From: an uncultured Methanobrevibacter sp.
GTDB taxonomy: Archaea > Methanobacteriota > Methanobacteria > Methanobacteriales > Methanobacteriaceae
Assembly (NCBI RefSeq): GCF_947166415.1
Contig: NZ_CAMVEE010000006.1
Location: 1 to 62,427 of the forward strand
Reading direction: 5' to 3'
DNA length: 62,427 nucleotides
The position numbers and the translations under genes were made by a program. The notes beneath the pieces are model-generated. The model did not search any database, was not told the DNA's origin, and saw nothing but the letters and a program-made list of their open reading frames with translations. Below, piece after piece: positions 18,901 to 27,044 of the stretch. The stretch's first letter is position 1. Each line of letters starts with the position of its first letter.

Positions 18901-19469
18901 AGAAGGTCATTTTATATGCACCTACATGGAGATTGAAAAACAAGTTTGACATGATGCTTGATTTGGAATCCCTTAAAAAGTCACTTTCAGATGAATACGT
19001 GCTGATTTTAAGGCTCCACCATTTCTCGGCCGAAGGATGGAAGCAGCCGCCTGAGGATGACTTCGTATATGACCTTACAGACTACGATTCAGTTGAGGAG
19101 ATATACCTTATTTCAGATATCATGATTACAGACTACTCTTCAGTCATGTTCGACTATGCGATACTGGGCAGGCCAATAATCCTTTTCGCATTTGACCTTG
19201 CTGAGTATAGGGAAAAGCTCAGGGGATTATATGTCGACATTGAGGACAACACTCCAGGACCAATCCTATATACATCAAAAGAGGTTGAAGATGCTATATT
19301 GAACATTGAAGAGACCAAAGCCCAGTCCAAAGATTTGATGGACAGGTTCTGTGAGAAGTTCATACAGTATGAATGCGAAAACTCATCCGAAAAGATATTT
19401 GATGAAGTGATGAAAAAGCATGGAAATGAAGGCATATTGAACAAGGTATTGAGAAAGATAATGCCATGA
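15993..19469 (+). CDS. Bifunctional GT2 glycosyltransferase / CDP-glycerol glycerophosphotransferase
   Basis: This is a 1158-residue fusion. Residues 1-330 are a GT2 (GT-A fold) domain: VIIPIYNVHEFLEECIDSVL, IDDGSTD, FLDSDDV as DxD metal site and LYEDIPV. Residues about 370-760 are strand-rich and may be linker beta-domains. Residues about 780-1150 are a TagF/TarF-like polymerase domain with MHGTPLK (His882), GYPRTD, YAPTWR and TDYSSVMFDYA (about 1046-1056). No signal peptide or membrane helix is seen. The design matches enzymes that alternately add sugar and polyol phosphate when building teichoic-acid-like chains. GpsA follows 75 bp later and would supply sn-glycerol-3-phosphate. Confidence 0.85.
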   Translation: MKTRISVIIPIYNVHEFLEECIDSVLAQTINDLELTDGYERNLQIILIDDGSTDDTADIAKGYVDRYENIEYHYEENQGLGHARNYGCEFAVGDYIIFLDSDDVISPNAYEWMYTAAVKNGSDMTIGNVWRFNSKGTMMSNIHQTAFNVKKEVTHITESPELFYDTTAWNKLIKRSFWDKHGFKFPEGILYEDIPVTMPMHFLANNVSIVHENCYLWRIREGKSKSITQTTAETKNLTDRLSVMRMVDKFFDENVADEYLHHVKTMKWLKIDLKIFINKLKSLREDESQEIIRMLQEYINENIDRKEFQNLNEFDELEYEYLMEGDFKKLYDVLNFEFDTLKVTKVYQKGGHVMFDADKNLFKKSPFTIDRYVRENVNFKYLQEVKFGEENVEIRGFCVIPGLNIDNYSDREYSFELVNAKSRKRIPLEYEDVETGSLTSFDIRFGRRFSYKKAGYKINIPYSKFYNNPDFTGENRIMVSFTQQGINHNFFAGSAKVNVRDSSNMQARIYENTYFRFKYTLKNEIIIEIFPLKRSYDKVTVENGNLCIHSPQFNGDLFVYYPEDSLNCEVKMKFDWDGENSIYSIGIDQLRNIKGKIIYEDGETAVYTSKDLLAFATPQGQVIIDPSKDYYMDIYKYENTTLVSDVKQNGGRFEITARLMSKQSADLQSAKLYFKDALNLQKYHVSDAKVSGDTLMFNLDLSDKRVTKNLYKGMHDLYVGYDGFETPLHIAFDYNETYQKGLYDYIVHREDESRLRVNTIRNWPIYEDTPGKRLKHSKLTYRAFLKLPINNKRIIFESMWGSKYSCNPRYLYEFINENYPDWDCIWVLGDEHIPINGSGKRVRRFSVKYFYYLATSKFFVNNVNFHEHYVKRPGQIEIQTMHGTPLKTLGLDVPGDFPTKKREEEFIEKCSHWDYLTVQSDFVADISERCFLFKKEFLKYGYPRTDILYTKNNEDDIKKLKEKMGIPMDKKVILYAPTWRLKNKFDMMLDLESLKKSLSDEYVLILRLHHFSAEGWKQPPEDDFVYDLTDYDSVEEIYLISDIMITDYSSVMFDYAILGRPIILFAFDLAEYREKLRGLYVDIEDNTPGPILYTSKEVEDAILNIEETKAQSKDLMDRFCEKFIQYECENSSEKIFDEVMKKHGNEGILNKVLRKIMP

Positions 19470-19544
19470 ATACTTAAAAATGGAACAGTTTAATAATTAA
19501 TAATAATAAAAATAATAAGAAAGAGTTACTTATCGGTGAAAATT

Positions 19545-20513
19545 ATGGATAAAGTAGGCGTTATTGGTGCCGGAAGTTTGGGAACTGCACTGGCACAAAC
19601 AATAGCACAGAATGTTGATGAGGTTTGTCTGCAATTGAGGCGTGAAAATCTGGCAAAGGCAATTAATGAAACTCGCTTCAACACAGAATATTATCCTAAT
19701 ACAAGATTATTGGATAATATTACTGCTACAACTGATTTGAATGACTTGAAAGACTGCAAAGTAATATTTTTATCTATACCCTCATCAGCTTTCAGAACAA
19801 CTTTGGAAAAGCTGAAAGATGTAGTTTCAGATGATGCCATTCTTGTTACAACAGCAAAGGGTATCGAGTATCCTTCACTAAAGACAATGGGAAATCTTGT
19901 TGAGGAATATTTCGATGATCAGTATGTGGCCCTTTCCGGACCTAATTTCGCATCTGAAATAGTATTGAACCAGCCGACAGTTTCAAACATAGCTTCAAAA
20001 AACAGGAAAAATGCCGAAACAGTCAAAAGGGTTCTCTCAACAGACCAGTATAAGGTGAAGATAATAGATGATGTGATTGGCCTTGAAATCTGCGGAGTGA
20101 TAAAGAACATCAACGCCATTGCAAACGGGATCTGTGAAGGAATGAACGTCAATGAAAACGCAAGATATGGCGTTCTGACAAAAGGATTCGATGATACAAT
20201 CAAGATTATTAAAAGTGTCGGGGGCATGGAGTCCACTGCAGGGGAGTACTGCGGATTCGGTGATCTGGTCCTGACATCAACATCATTTGAAAGCAGAAAC
20301 CACACATTAGGAATGCTTTACGGCCAAAGATTGATTGTCGATGAGAAGGCAAGCGGAGTTGTCTTTGAGGGAAAGAACTCAATCATGGCAATTAAGGACA
20401 TCTGCGATAATAACAATATCAAAAGCGTAATCGTAAACTTCGTATTTGATGTTATAGTAAATCAGATACCTCCAAAGATAGCATTTAGAGACTTATGGGA
20501 GAATATTGAATAG
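19545..20513 (+). CDS. gpsA: NAD(P)-dependent sn-glycerol-3-phosphate dehydrogenase
   Basis: The protein has 322 residues from ATG 19545, which follows a GGTGA site. The Rossmann motif GVIGAGSLGTALAQ opens the protein. TTAKGIEY, the LSGPNFASEI block with the substrate-binding region, and an internal GLEICGVIKNINAIANGI segment containing the catalytic Lys are all as in GpsA. It interconverts dihydroxyacetone phosphate and sn-glycerol-3-phosphate. Archaeal membrane lipids need the opposite isomer, sn-glycerol-1-phosphate, so GpsA here more likely feeds CDP-glycerol for the two TagF-like proteins. The nucleotidyltransferase gene begins 12 bp after it. Confidence 0.9.
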   Translation: MDKVGVIGAGSLGTALAQTIAQNVDEVCLQLRRENLAKAINETRFNTEYYPNTRLLDNITATTDLNDLKDCKVIFLSIPSSAFRTTLEKLKDVVSDDAILVTTAKGIEYPSLKTMGNLVEEYFDDQYVALSGPNFASEIVLNQPTVSNIASKNRKNAETVKRVLSTDQYKVKIIDDVIGLEICGVIKNINAIANGICEGMNVNENARYGVLTKGFDDTIKIIKSVGGMESTAGEYCGFGDLVLTSTSFESRNHTLGMLYGQRLIVDEKASGVVFEGKNSIMAIKDICDNNNIKSVIVNFVFDVIVNQIPPKIAFRDLWENIE

Positions 20514-20525
20514 CTAGTGATAAAT

Positions 20526-21290
20526 ATGATAGGTGTAATATTGGCAGCTGGAATGGGCACAAGACTTATGCCACTTACCAAGGAAATTCCAAAAGCTTTA
20601 TTGAAAATTAACGAAACCACATTGCTTGAAAGAATGATTATAAACTGCATTGATGCAGGAATATCAAAATTTATAGTCATTGTGGGATATAACAAGGACA
20701 AGGTCATTGACTTATGTCCAAAAATAGCTGAAAAATACGATATTGAAATAGAATGCATTGAAAACGATAAATATGAGGTTACAAACACATCCGTTTCCAC
20801 ATATCTTGCAAGCAAATACATAGAAGAAAATCCTGAAGACTTCATTCTGGTGAACGGAGACAATGTTGTTGACCCTGAAATAATCTCAAGAATCGCTGAA
20901 TGTGAAAATACAGGAATGATAATTGACAATTACAAGGATTTGAATGAGGAATCATTCAAATTGATTATAGATAACGAAACATTCAATGAGGACAAGTCCA
21001 TTTCAAACGGTGAAATCCACTCCATCGGAAAGGGCTTGGACATTCCGTCTTCAAGCGGAGAGTTCATTGGAGTTTCAAAAGTGATAAGCGAGGACATCAA
21101 AGATTTCAATCAGATCCTTTCCGGATTGATTGATGAAGACCCTCAAAATTACTACGATTTTGCTTATAAGGATTTAAGCAGAATCAAAACAATCGATTTT
21201 GTCCTAACCAACGGATTGAAATGGACAGAAATCGATGACCATACAGATTGGGAAAATGCCCAAAAACTTATTGGAGAATTAGAAAACTGA
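20526..21290 (+). CDS. Nucleotidyltransferase, LicC-like (possible CTP:glycerol-3-phosphate cytidylyltransferase)
   Basis: The 254-residue protein starts at ATG 20526. It opens with the sugar-nucleotidyltransferase signature LAAGMGTRLMPLTKEIPKAL and has a metal-binding VNGDNVVD at about residue 115. Size and pattern fit the LicC/IPCT branch that activates choline phosphate, inositol phosphate or similar alcohol phosphates with CTP, as well as sugar-1-phosphate uridylyl enzymes. It follows gpsA in the same operon, so I infer that it makes CDP-glycerol, replacing the unrelated TagD enzyme of Firmicutes. The substrate is not proven by sequence. Confidence 0.75.
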   Translation: MIGVILAAGMGTRLMPLTKEIPKALLKINETTLLERMIINCIDAGISKFIVIVGYNKDKVIDLCPKIAEKYDIEIECIENDKYEVTNTSVSTYLASKYIEENPEDFILVNGDNVVDPEIISRIAECENTGMIIDNYKDLNEESFKLIIDNETFNEDKSISNGEIHSIGKGLDIPSSSGEFIGVSKVISEDIKDFNQILSGLIDEDPQNYYDFAYKDLSRIKTIDFVLTNGLKWTEIDDHTDWENAQKLIGELEN

Positions 21291-21317
21291 AAATTGTATT
21301 TCTTAAGGTGTTAAATA

Positions 21318-21746
21318 ATGTATAAAAAGATTTTACTTCCAACCGACGGATCCGGTTATTCGGATGAAGAAGTTGAAAGGGCAACCAAATTGATTTCCGA
21401 TGACGGAGAAATAATCATTTTGTCAGTTGCAGGCAAATTGACATCCTCTGCATTCCAGTCAAGGTCCAATGTTAGAAAAATCAACAAGGGACTTCTTAAG
21501 GAGGCTCAGGAAAATGTCAAGTATATGAAAAAGCTCTTCGATGGTGAAAAGCTCAATATCAGAACCATCGTAAAGCCAGGTTTTCCTGCAGAAACAATCA
21601 TTAAGGTTGCTGAAGATGAAGAAGCGGACCTCATTATCATTTCATCTTCCGGAAAAAGCGGACTCCACAGGTTTATTCTTGGAAGCGTAACAGAAGAAGT
21701 TCTTAAAAACGCTGAAATCGATGTATTGCTAGTGCATAACAAATAG
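21318..21746 (+). CDS. Universal stress protein (UspA) family
   Basis: The 142-residue single Usp domain starts ILLPTDGSGYSDEEVERA and ends with the ATP-binding signature SSSGKSGLHRFILGSVTEEVL...VLLVHNK. It contains the spaced G-x-x-G...G-S pattern. These cytoplasmic dimers bind ATP or AMP and respond to stress; a specific role is not predictable. An AAGGTG ribosome binding site precedes the ATG. It lies 27 bp after the nucleotidyltransferase and 9 bp before the Ig-like protein. Confidence 0.9.
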   Translation: MYKKILLPTDGSGYSDEEVERATKLISDDGEIIILSVAGKLTSSAFQSRSNVRKINKGLLKEAQENVKYMKKLFDGEKLNIRTIVKPGFPAETIIKVAEDEEADLIIISSSGKSGLHRFILGSVTEEVLKNAEIDVLLVHNK

Positions 21747-21755
21747 GTGTATTTA

Positions 21756-22145
21756 ATGATAGACATGAAAAAGATAATAATTGCGGTAATTTTGATTTTG
21801 ATTGTGGCAATAGGCGCATTTGTATTTATCTCTGCAAATTCACACGCCACCAAAATGGAAGTTACAAGCAATCACACTTTAAAAAACGGGGACTTTGTAA
21901 CCGTGGTCTTGAAGGACCAATACAGAAACGTATACCCTAATCAAGTAATTGACGTTAAAATCTTGGATGATTCCGGTTGGGCAAACAAGTATAATGCAAC
22001 CACAGACAGCAGCGGTCAGGCAAACATTGCATTGGAAGGTCTTGAAAACGGAAACTACACCGTTCATGCCAACTTCAATGGAACAATATTTTTATCCTCA
22101 TCCAAAACTGTTTCTGATTTGGAAATTTATGACGGATACGGATAG
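21756..22145 (+). CDS. Secreted or membrane-anchored single Ig-like domain protein
   Basis: The protein has 129 residues starting at ATG 21756, after AGGTGTA; the upstream GTG at 21747 is inside that site. A hydrophobic signal or anchor helix covers residues 5-26. One immunoglobulin-like beta-sandwich of about 95 residues follows, with the bacterial Ig-like pattern GDFVTVVLKDQ, DSSGQANIALEGLENGNYTV and a closing strand. Such single domains repeat many times in methanogen adhesin-like proteins; here only one is present. It is likely exposed at the cell surface. The hairpin at 22146-22187 ends its transcript. Confidence 0.7.
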   Translation: MIDMKKIIIAVILILIVAIGAFVFISANSHATKMEVTSNHTLKNGDFVTVVLKDQYRNVYPNQVIDVKILDDSGWANKYNATTDSSGQANIALEGLENGNYTVHANFNGTIFLSSSKTVSDLEIYDGYG

Positions 22146-22187
22146 TATTTAAGCTTTAAAAAACAGCTTAAATATACTATTTTTTTA
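22146..22187 (+). terminator. Intrinsic terminator after the Ig-like protein gene
   Basis: A perfect 10-base inverted repeat (22146-22155 and 22165-22174, TATTTAAGCT and its complement) with a 9-base loop overlaps the stop codon region and is followed by a seven-base T run ending at 22187. It should end the operon running from gpsA. Confidence 0.7.
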
Positions 22188-22208
22188 TAATCCACATTGG
22201 GGAATATC

Positions 22209-23321
22209 ATGGTTGAAATTTCAGTTATAATGCCCGTCTACAATTGCGAAAATTATCTGGACGAATCAGTCCGCTCTATTTTAAATCAGACCTTCACGGA
22301 TTTTGAGTTGATTTGTGTTGATGACGGGTCAAAAGACAACTCATTAAGCATTCTTGAGGAATTTGCAAAAGATGAAAGTCGAATGAAAGTGTTCCACCAG
22401 GAAAATAAGGGCGGTGGAATAGCTAGGAATTTTGCGCTTTCAAAAACCTCAGGCAGATTCATTTGCTTTGTTGATGCCGATGATATCCTTGATGAGGTTG
22501 CCTTAAATGAAACCTATGAATTAATAACTGAAACTGATGCTGATTTTGTAATGTTTAAGGCCATAAACTTTGATGATGATAAAAAGAGGTACTACGAAAC
22601 CGAGTATTTTAGCATGAATGAGATATATGAAAGCGTTGGAAATGAGGCGTTTCATTACTCCGATTTGGGCGATTTGATTTTCAAGCTTTCCGTCACTCCC
22701 TGGGGAAAGCTCTACTCACGTGAACTTATTTTAAAATCCGAAGCGGAGTTTGCAGGGGGAATGTATCATGACAACAAGTTCTTCTGGAGGGCACTTCTAA
22801 ATTCCGAAAAAATCATCTTTTACAACAAGTGCCTTTATACAAGAAGAATCCATTCCGAATCCCTTCAAAGCTCTGATGATGAAAAGATCCTTTACATATT
22901 CGATGCATTCGATGCCATATTCGACATATTTATTGATGAAGGGGAATATGAGAAATACAAGTATCGGCTGTACAACTGGAAGATGGACTCGTTTCACTGT
23001 AAGTTCTTCCAGATAAGGGATGATTTGAAGCCGATGTTTTTAAGGAGATTGAAGCAGGACTTCCTGAAGATGATTGAAATCGACGGCAAAGATGATGTTA
23101 AAAGCAACTTGAATTCTAATTATGAAAAGGTATTCCATGAAGTGATGGCCTGTGAAAGCGACATGGAATTCAAGCTTTTGGCCGAAAAGTATAATTTAAA
23201 TAAGAAAGTTATTAAGTTACAAAAAGAAAATAATAGATTAAGAAGGAAAAATAGGGAAATTCTAAATTCCAGAAGTTGGAATATTACCAAACCTTTAAGG
23301 AAAATCAAAAATTTAAGGTGA
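22209..23321 (+). CDS. GT2 family glycosyltransferase with coiled-coil basic tail
   Basis: The protein has 370 residues counted from ATG 22209. The GT-A core shows VIMPVYNCENYLDESVRSIL, VDDGSKDNS, the FVDADDI metal-binding site, a GGMYHDNKFFW acceptor-side block and RRIHSES. The C-terminus (about residues 330-370) is a charged coiled coil followed by SRSWNITKPLRKIKNLR, the tail also present on the methyltransferase at 14856. It adds a sugar to a surface glycan at the cytoplasmic face; donor not predictable. UDP-glucose dehydrogenase starts 4 bp later, so the two are co-transcribed. Confidence 0.85.
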   Translation: MVEISVIMPVYNCENYLDESVRSILNQTFTDFELICVDDGSKDNSLSILEEFAKDESRMKVFHQENKGGGIARNFALSKTSGRFICFVDADDILDEVALNETYELITETDADFVMFKAINFDDDKKRYYETEYFSMNEIYESVGNEAFHYSDLGDLIFKLSVTPWGKLYSRELILKSEAEFAGGMYHDNKFFWRALLNSEKIIFYNKCLYTRRIHSESLQSSDDEKILYIFDAFDAIFDIFIDEGEYEKYKYRLYNWKMDSFHCKFFQIRDDLKPMFLRRLKQDFLKMIEIDGKDDVKSNLNSNYEKVFHEVMACESDMEFKLLAEKYNLNKKVIKLQKENNRLRRKNREILNSRSWNITKPLRKIKNLR

Positions 23322-23325
23322 TTCA

Positions 23326-24648
23326 ATGAAGATTACTGTTATCGGAACCGGTTATGTTGGACTTGTAACCGGCGCATGCTTTTCAAAAATGGGAAACAAG
23401 GTTTATTGCGTTGACATTGATGAGGAAAAGATTAACGGATTGAACAATAATATCCTGCCTATTTTTGAACCTAATCTGGATACAATAGTGAAGACTTCCC
23501 ATGACAGGGGAGATTTGATATTCACTACAAGCATCAGGGAAGCTCTTGATGATACTGATATTGTGTTCATCGCTGTGGGAACCCCTCTTGGTGAAGACGG
23601 AAGCGCCAATCTTGATTATATTTATGCTGCAGCAGATGATATTGCAGATAACATCACTCACGATTCACTGATTGTAATCAAGTCAACAGTTCCTGTTGGA
23701 ACATGCTTTGATGTTCGCGATAGGATTGAATCAGCTTTAAATAAAAGAGGCTGTGATGTGGAAATAGATATCGCCTCCAATCCAGAATTCCTTAAGGAAG
23801 GTAACGCCGTAAACGACTGCATGCATCCTGACAGAGTTGTAATCGGCGCTGAAAAGGCTGAAGTATTTGAAAGGTTAAAGGATTTATATTCATCATTCGT
23901 TCAAAACCATGACAGGTTTGTCCTTATGGATGTGAAAAGCTCTGAAATGACCAAATATGTTGCAAATGCAATGCTTGCAACCAAGATTTCATTCATGAAC
24001 GAGATGTCACACATCTGTGAAGCCACAGGTGCAAACATACAGAAGGTAAGACTTGGAATAGGATCAGACAAGAGAATAGGATATGATTTCATCTATGCCG
24101 GATGCGGATATGGGGGAAGCTGCTTTCCAAAGGACGTTCAGTCCCTGATCAATACCGCAAAGCAACATGGATACGAACCTAGGATACTGGCTGATGTGGA
24201 AGAGGTCAACAGGGAGCAGAAGATGGTTCTTGTAAACAAGGTAATAGACAGGTTCGGTGAGGACCTATCAGGCTTGAGCTTTGCAATCTGGGGTCTTTCA
24301 TTCAAGCCATATACCGATGATGTCCGTGAAGCCACATCCCTTGTTGTGGTAAGGCAACTGATTGAAAAGGGTGCTTCGATAAAGGCATATGACTCACATG
24401 CAATTGATGAGTTCAGAAGGGCTGTCGACAACGAATATCTTGATTCAATAGAATTTGTAGACAGCAGATATGGAGCCCTTGACGGCTGTGATGCTCTAAT
24501 ACTCATTACCGAATGGAAGGAGTTCAGAAACCCTGATTTCAGCATTCTATCCGAAAGACTTAACCAGAAGGTTATCTTTGACGGAAGGAACATCTATGAT
24601 AAGAAAATTATCGATTTGGGTTTTGAACTGTACCAAATTGGCTGTTAA
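23326..24648 (+). CDS. UDP-glucose 6-dehydrogenase
   Basis: The 440-residue protein has the NAD-binding start VIGTGYVGLVTGACF. A central domain contains EMTKYVANAMLATKISFMNE, the catalytic Cys266 lies in GYGGSCFPKDV, and the C-terminal UDP-binding domain has WGLSFKPYTDDVREA. It oxidises UDP-glucose twice to UDP-glucuronate. Among the three nucleotide-sugar dehydrogenases here this is the one of the classic Ugd/TuaD type. Its product would give acidic sugars to the surface polymer. It is followed by the T-rich stretch 24659-24690 and a separate transporter operon. Confidence 0.9.
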   Translation: MKITVIGTGYVGLVTGACFSKMGNKVYCVDIDEEKINGLNNNILPIFEPNLDTIVKTSHDRGDLIFTTSIREALDDTDIVFIAVGTPLGEDGSANLDYIYAAADDIADNITHDSLIVIKSTVPVGTCFDVRDRIESALNKRGCDVEIDIASNPEFLKEGNAVNDCMHPDRVVIGAEKAEVFERLKDLYSSFVQNHDRFVLMDVKSSEMTKYVANAMLATKISFMNEMSHICEATGANIQKVRLGIGSDKRIGYDFIYAGCGYGGSCFPKDVQSLINTAKQHGYEPRILADVEEVNREQKMVLVNKVIDRFGEDLSGLSFAIWGLSFKPYTDDVREATSLVVVRQLIEKGASIKAYDSHAIDEFRRAVDNEYLDSIEFVDSRYGALDGCDALILITEWKEFRNPDFSILSERLNQKVIFDGRNIYDKKIIDLGFELYQIGC

Positions 24649-24798
24649 ACACCAATCTTTTTTTCTTATTTTCTTATTATTTTTAAATGAATTAATATTA
24701 ATCTCATTTTCGAATAGATATTTTTCAGTATATGAATCTTGATTATTTGTAAATTTGAATATAAATACATAAATATATTGAAAAATAAAAAATAGTAT

Positions 24799-24833
24799 AG
24801 TAGAAAAAATTCTACTGAGATAGTTATAACTAT
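24799..24833. promoter_or_regulatory. Two inverted repeats directly upstream of the amino-acid ABC transporter
   Basis: The first element is AGTAGAA-AAAA-TTCTACT (24799-24816, perfect 7-base arms). The second is the 14-bp palindrome ATAGTTATAACTAT (24820-24833), ending three bases before the GGTG ribosome binding site. Both fall in the 5' leader or around the transcription start of the transporter genes. They are candidate operators or an RNA hairpin. No regulator gene is adjacent. Confidence 0.45.
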
Positions 24834-24845
24834 TTGGTGTTTTAT

Positions 24846-25673
24846 ATGAATAAAAAGATAGGTTTTATTTTAGCTTTAGTCGTAATATCCTTAGTGATGT
24901 TAGGTACTGTAAGCGCAGGATTTTTTGACTTTTTAGGAGGGAACAACGCCAATCAAACAGCAAATGATGAAAACACTTTCATTGTAGGTTTCGATGCAGA
25001 ATTCCCACCTTACGGATATAAGGACGACAGTGGAAACTACACCGGTTTCGACTTAGACTTAGCAAAAGAAGTTTGTGAAAGAAACAATTGGACATTTAAA
25101 GCTCAACCTATTGATTGGGACGCTAAAGATGCTGAATTAGAATCAGGTTCTATCGACTGTATCTGGAACGGTTTCACAATCGATGGTAGGGAAAACGATT
25201 ACACCTGGTCAAATCCTTACTTTGACAACAAACAAATATTCGTTGTTAAAAATGATTCAAACATCAAAACAATCGCTGATTTATCAGGTAAAACCGTAGA
25301 AACACAAAAAGATTCATCTGCTTTAGCTGCTCTTCAAGGTGACAACAAAACTATTGCAAGCACTTTCGCAACCTTAACCGAAGTTGCTGACTATAACACC
25401 GCATTTATGGATTTAGAATCCGGTGCATGTGATGCTGTAGCTATGGATATTGGTGTTGCAGAATACGACATCGATAAAAAAGACAACTCAGATGATTATT
25501 CCATCTTAAATGAATCAATCACTACCGAAAAATACGGTATCGGATTCAAAAAAGGAAATGATGCATTAAAAGACAAAGTACAATCCACATTAGATGAAAT
25601 GTTCAAAGATGGTACTGTCGTAAAAATCGCAGAAAAATACGGTATTTCCCAAGATGCTTTAATCCAACCATAA
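24846..25673 (+). CDS. Amino-acid ABC transporter substrate-binding protein
   Basis: The 275-residue protein starts at ATG 24846, preceded by TTGGTGT. A signal or anchor helix (residues 5-27) ends in VSAGFF and is followed by an Asn-rich spacer. The rest is a type II periplasmic-binding (SBP_bac_3) domain: FDAEFPPYGYKD, FDLDLAKEV, DCIWNGFTIDGREN, then LSGKTVETQKDSSA and FMDLESGACDAVAMD. It binds a polar amino acid outside the membrane. Codon use is notably uniform compared with the neighbours, suggesting high expression. The permease and ATPase follow in one operon. Confidence 0.9.
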   Translation: MNKKIGFILALVVISLVMLGTVSAGFFDFLGGNNANQTANDENTFIVGFDAEFPPYGYKDDSGNYTGFDLDLAKEVCERNNWTFKAQPIDWDAKDAELESGSIDCIWNGFTIDGRENDYTWSNPYFDNKQIFVVKNDSNIKTIADLSGKTVETQKDSSALAALQGDNKTIASTFATLTEVADYNTAFMDLESGACDAVAMDIGVAEYDIDKKDNSDDYSILNESITTEKYGIGFKKGNDALKDKVQSTLDEMFKDGTVVKIAEKYGISQDALIQP

Positions 25674-25700
25674 ATATTTAGTTAGAAGGGAGAAGTAGTA

Positions 25701-26351
25701 ATGATATTGAGTATGGTTATACAACAGTTGCTTGAAGGTATGGTAACCTCAATAGAAATTTTCTTGCTTACTCTACTTTTTTCCCTTCCTTTAGGCCTTG
25801 CTGTGGCCGGAGGAAGAATGAGTAAGTTTGGCCCGTTGAGATGGCTCATGAAGATCTACATTTCTATAATGAGAGGTACACCATTGATGTTGCAGTTGAT
25901 TATAGTATTTTTCGCACCGTATTATGTGTTCGGAATAAACCTTTCCAGTGATTACAGATTCATTGCAGTAATTATAGCATTCACTATAAACTACGCCGCA
26001 TATTTCGCTGAAATCTACAGGGGAGGAATCGAGTCAATCAACAGCGGACAATATGAAGCTGCACAGGTTTTAGGCTACAGCAAGCTTGAAACATTCTTCA
26101 TTATAATCATGCCTCAAGTATTCAAAATCATTCTTCCTTCAGTAACTAATGAAGTTATAACTCTCGTAAAAGATACATCACTTTCATTTGTTATTGCAAT
26201 TCCGGAAATGTTTACAGTGGCAAAACAGATTGCGGCTGCCGATGCTTCAATCGCTGCATTGTTGGTTGCAGGTATATTCTATTATGTATTCAACGTGCTT
26301 GTTGCATTTGTAATGGAACACCTAGAAAACAGAATGGATTATTATGAATAG
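25701..26351 (+). CDS. Amino-acid ABC transporter permease (HisM/GlnP type)
   Basis: The 216-residue protein has about five membrane helices. It carries MRGTPLMLQL near residue 55 and the cytoplasmic EAA loop YEAAQVLGYSKLETFFIIIMPQ, both diagnostic of the HisMQ permease family. It contacts the ATPase encoded 9 bp downstream and works as a homodimer, since no second permease is present. GGGAG precedes its ATG. Confidence 0.92.
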   Translation: MILSMVIQQLLEGMVTSIEIFLLTLLFSLPLGLAVAGGRMSKFGPLRWLMKIYISIMRGTPLMLQLIIVFFAPYYVFGINLSSDYRFIAVIIAFTINYAAYFAEIYRGGIESINSGQYEAAQVLGYSKLETFFIIIMPQVFKIILPSVTNEVITLVKDTSLSFVIAIPEMFTVAKQIAAADASIAALLVAGIFYYVFNVLVAFVMEHLENRMDYYE

Positions 26352-26360
26352 AGGGATATT

Positions 26361-27044
26361 ATGAGTTTATTGGAAGTTAAAAATCTTAAGAAAAGTTTTG
26401 ATGACAACGTAGTATTGAAGGATATTTCTCTTAATGTTGAAAAAGGTGAAGTTCTAGGTATCATCGGACCGTCAGGTTCAGGAAAATCAACATTGCTCAG
26501 ATGCATTACAGGCTTGGAACATGAAGACAGCGGAGTAATCGATTTTGAAGGAACATTCGGTTTGGTATTTCAGAATTTCAATCTGTTCCCTCACCATTCT
26601 GTGATGAAGAACATTACCAATGCACCTATCAGGGTTCAGAAAAGAAAAAAGGATGAAGTTTATGAACATGCACGTGACCTTTTAAGGAAAATGGGTCTTG
26701 AGGATAAGGAAGACGCTTACCCTTGCGAGCTTTCCGGAGGACAGCAGCAAAGGGTTTCAATTGCACGTGCGCTTGCGATGAATCCGGACATTCTTTTCTT
26801 TGACGAGCCGACATCAGCGCTTGATCCTGAACTGACCGGGGAAATCCTCACAGTAATCAAGGAACTTGCCGCAGAGCACATGACAATGGTCATCGTTACT
26901 CACGAGATGGCTTTTGCACGTAACGTTGCCGATACAATAATCTTCATGGATGGAGGAGTTATTGTAGAGAAAGGAACTCCTGAAGAGGTATTTTCATCAG
27001 ATAACCAAAGGATGAAAGACTTTTTGGGAAAATTCTATGATTAA
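26361..27044 (+). CDS. Amino-acid ABC transporter ATP-binding protein (GlnQ type)
   Basis: The 227-residue ATPase has Walker [10 protein letters not shown], the Q-loop in [10 protein letters not shown], signature LSGGQQQR, Walker [13 protein letters not shown] and the switch His in VTHEM. The segment between VIDFEG and FGLVFQ lacks roughly 15-20 residues that GlnQ proteins usually have before the Q-loop. The family minimum is still present, so it is probably active. It powers uptake by the permease and binding protein upstream. Confidence 0.93.
   Translation: MSLLEVKNLKKSFDDNVVLKDISLNVEKGEVLGIIGPSGSGKSTLLRCITGLEHEDSGVIDFEGTFGLVFQNFNLFPHHSVMKNITNAPIRVQKRKKDEVYEHARDLLRKMGLEDKEDAYPCELSGGQQQRVSIARALAMNPDILFFDEPTSALDPELTGEILTVIKELAAEHMTMVIVTHEMAFARNVADTIIFMDGGVIVEKGTPEEVFSSDNQRMKDFLGKFYD

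Noticed and set aside
20526-21290. Glucose-1-phosphate thymidylyltransferase (RmlA) call for the nucleotidyltransferase
   Set aside because: The protein is short, lacks the RmlA-type C-terminal pattern, no other rml genes are present, and the gpsA context favours an alcohol-phosphate substrate; a sugar substrate is still not excluded.
22146-22187. Riboswitch ahead of the GT2 gene at 22209
   Set aside because: The structure is a simple hairpin with a T-run directly after a stop codon, best explained as a terminator.
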